Origin: an uncultured Bacteroidota bacterium
GTDB taxonomy: Bacteria > Bacteroidota > Bacteroidia > Chitinophagales > Chitinophagaceae
Length of the DNA: 6,650 bases
Direction: 5' to 3'
Assembly (NCBI GenBank): GCA_903933765.1
Contig: CAIZLI010000026.1
Coordinates: 1-6,650, forward strand
A program made the position numbers and the translations under genes. The notes beneath the pieces were generated by a model. That model had not been told where the DNA came from, did not search any database, and was given only the letters and a program-made list of their open reading frames with translations. Below, piece by piece: positions 6,551 through 6,650 of this stretch (its first letter is position 1; every line of letters begins with the position of its first letter).

Positions 6551-6650
6551 TTAATTTTTTTCAATAAGTTTTTGCGCCGCCTTCACTTCGGTAGGAACAA
6601 CAAAGTATTCATAGAATCTTTTATCGTCTTCTTTTCGAACGCTAGAGATC
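6551..6650 (-). CDS. C-terminus of an unidentified protein (5' part outside window)
   Basis: Read leftward from the window edge, one frame gives 32 sense codons and a TAA at 6551-6553. The peptide runs ISSVRKEDDKRF, then YEYFVVPTEVK, and ends AAQKLIEKN; it is hydrophilic, mixed-charge and soluble-looking. I do not recognise the family. It is accepted as real because the frame stays open to the edge, the composition looks like coding sequence, and a strong terminator follows 17 bases after the stop. It has its own terminator ahead of the receptor gene, so it is probably not in that operon. Confidence 0.65.
   Translation of the reverse strand, partial: ISSVRKEDDKRFYEYFVVPTEVKAAQKLIEKN

Overview
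The window is about 6.65 kb of AT-rich chromosomal DNA, almost certainly from a member of the Bacteroidota. The reasons are a TonB-dependent receptor paired with a surface lipoprotein whose Cys is followed by Lys and acidic residues, A/T-rich start regions without Shine-Dalgarno sequences, a DUF4442-type protein, and an SGLT-type sodium/sugar symporter. Protein style suggests the Chitinophagaceae/Sphingobacteriia side of the phylum, but that is an impression, not a demonstration. I see no insertion sequence, phage gene, CRISPR array, tRNA or rRNA.

Layout. (1) Positions 1-751, minus strand: most of a histidinol-phosphate-aminotransferase-like PLP enzyme with a twin-arginine signal; its C-terminus lies outside the window. 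(2) 852-1280, plus strand, divergent from it: a 142-residue membrane protein resembling the small multidrug export family. (3) 1320-3026, minus strand, convergent with the previous gene: a full-length symporter close to Vibrio vSGLT. (4) 3090-3578, plus strand, divergent from the symporter: a DUF4442 hotdog-thioesterase-like protein. (5) 3565-6332, minus strand: a two-gene operon, receptor first (699 aa) and HmuY-like lipoprotein second (215 aa), 20 bases apart. (6) 6551-6650, minus strand: the last 32 codons of an unidentified gene, followed by a strong hairpin terminator at 6501-6533.

Function. The receptor and lipoprotein form an outer-membrane uptake pair of the HmuR/HmuY type, expected to capture a ligand at the cell surface and import it with TonB energy. 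Heme is the family default. However, neither protein carries the histidines or methionines that ligate heme in the characterised members, so the ligand is open. The symporter would bring a sugar across the inner membrane using the sodium gradient. The other genes have no evident link to these two.

The most distinctive local structure is at 3509-3578. The plus-strand DUF4442 gene and the minus-strand lipoprotein gene overlap tail to tail by 14 bases. A bidirectional intrinsic terminator sits inside the DUF4442 coding sequence, 34 bases before its stop codon. Apart from that and the ligand question, this looks like an ordinary chromosomal region, and I did not find a clear new multi-gene system.
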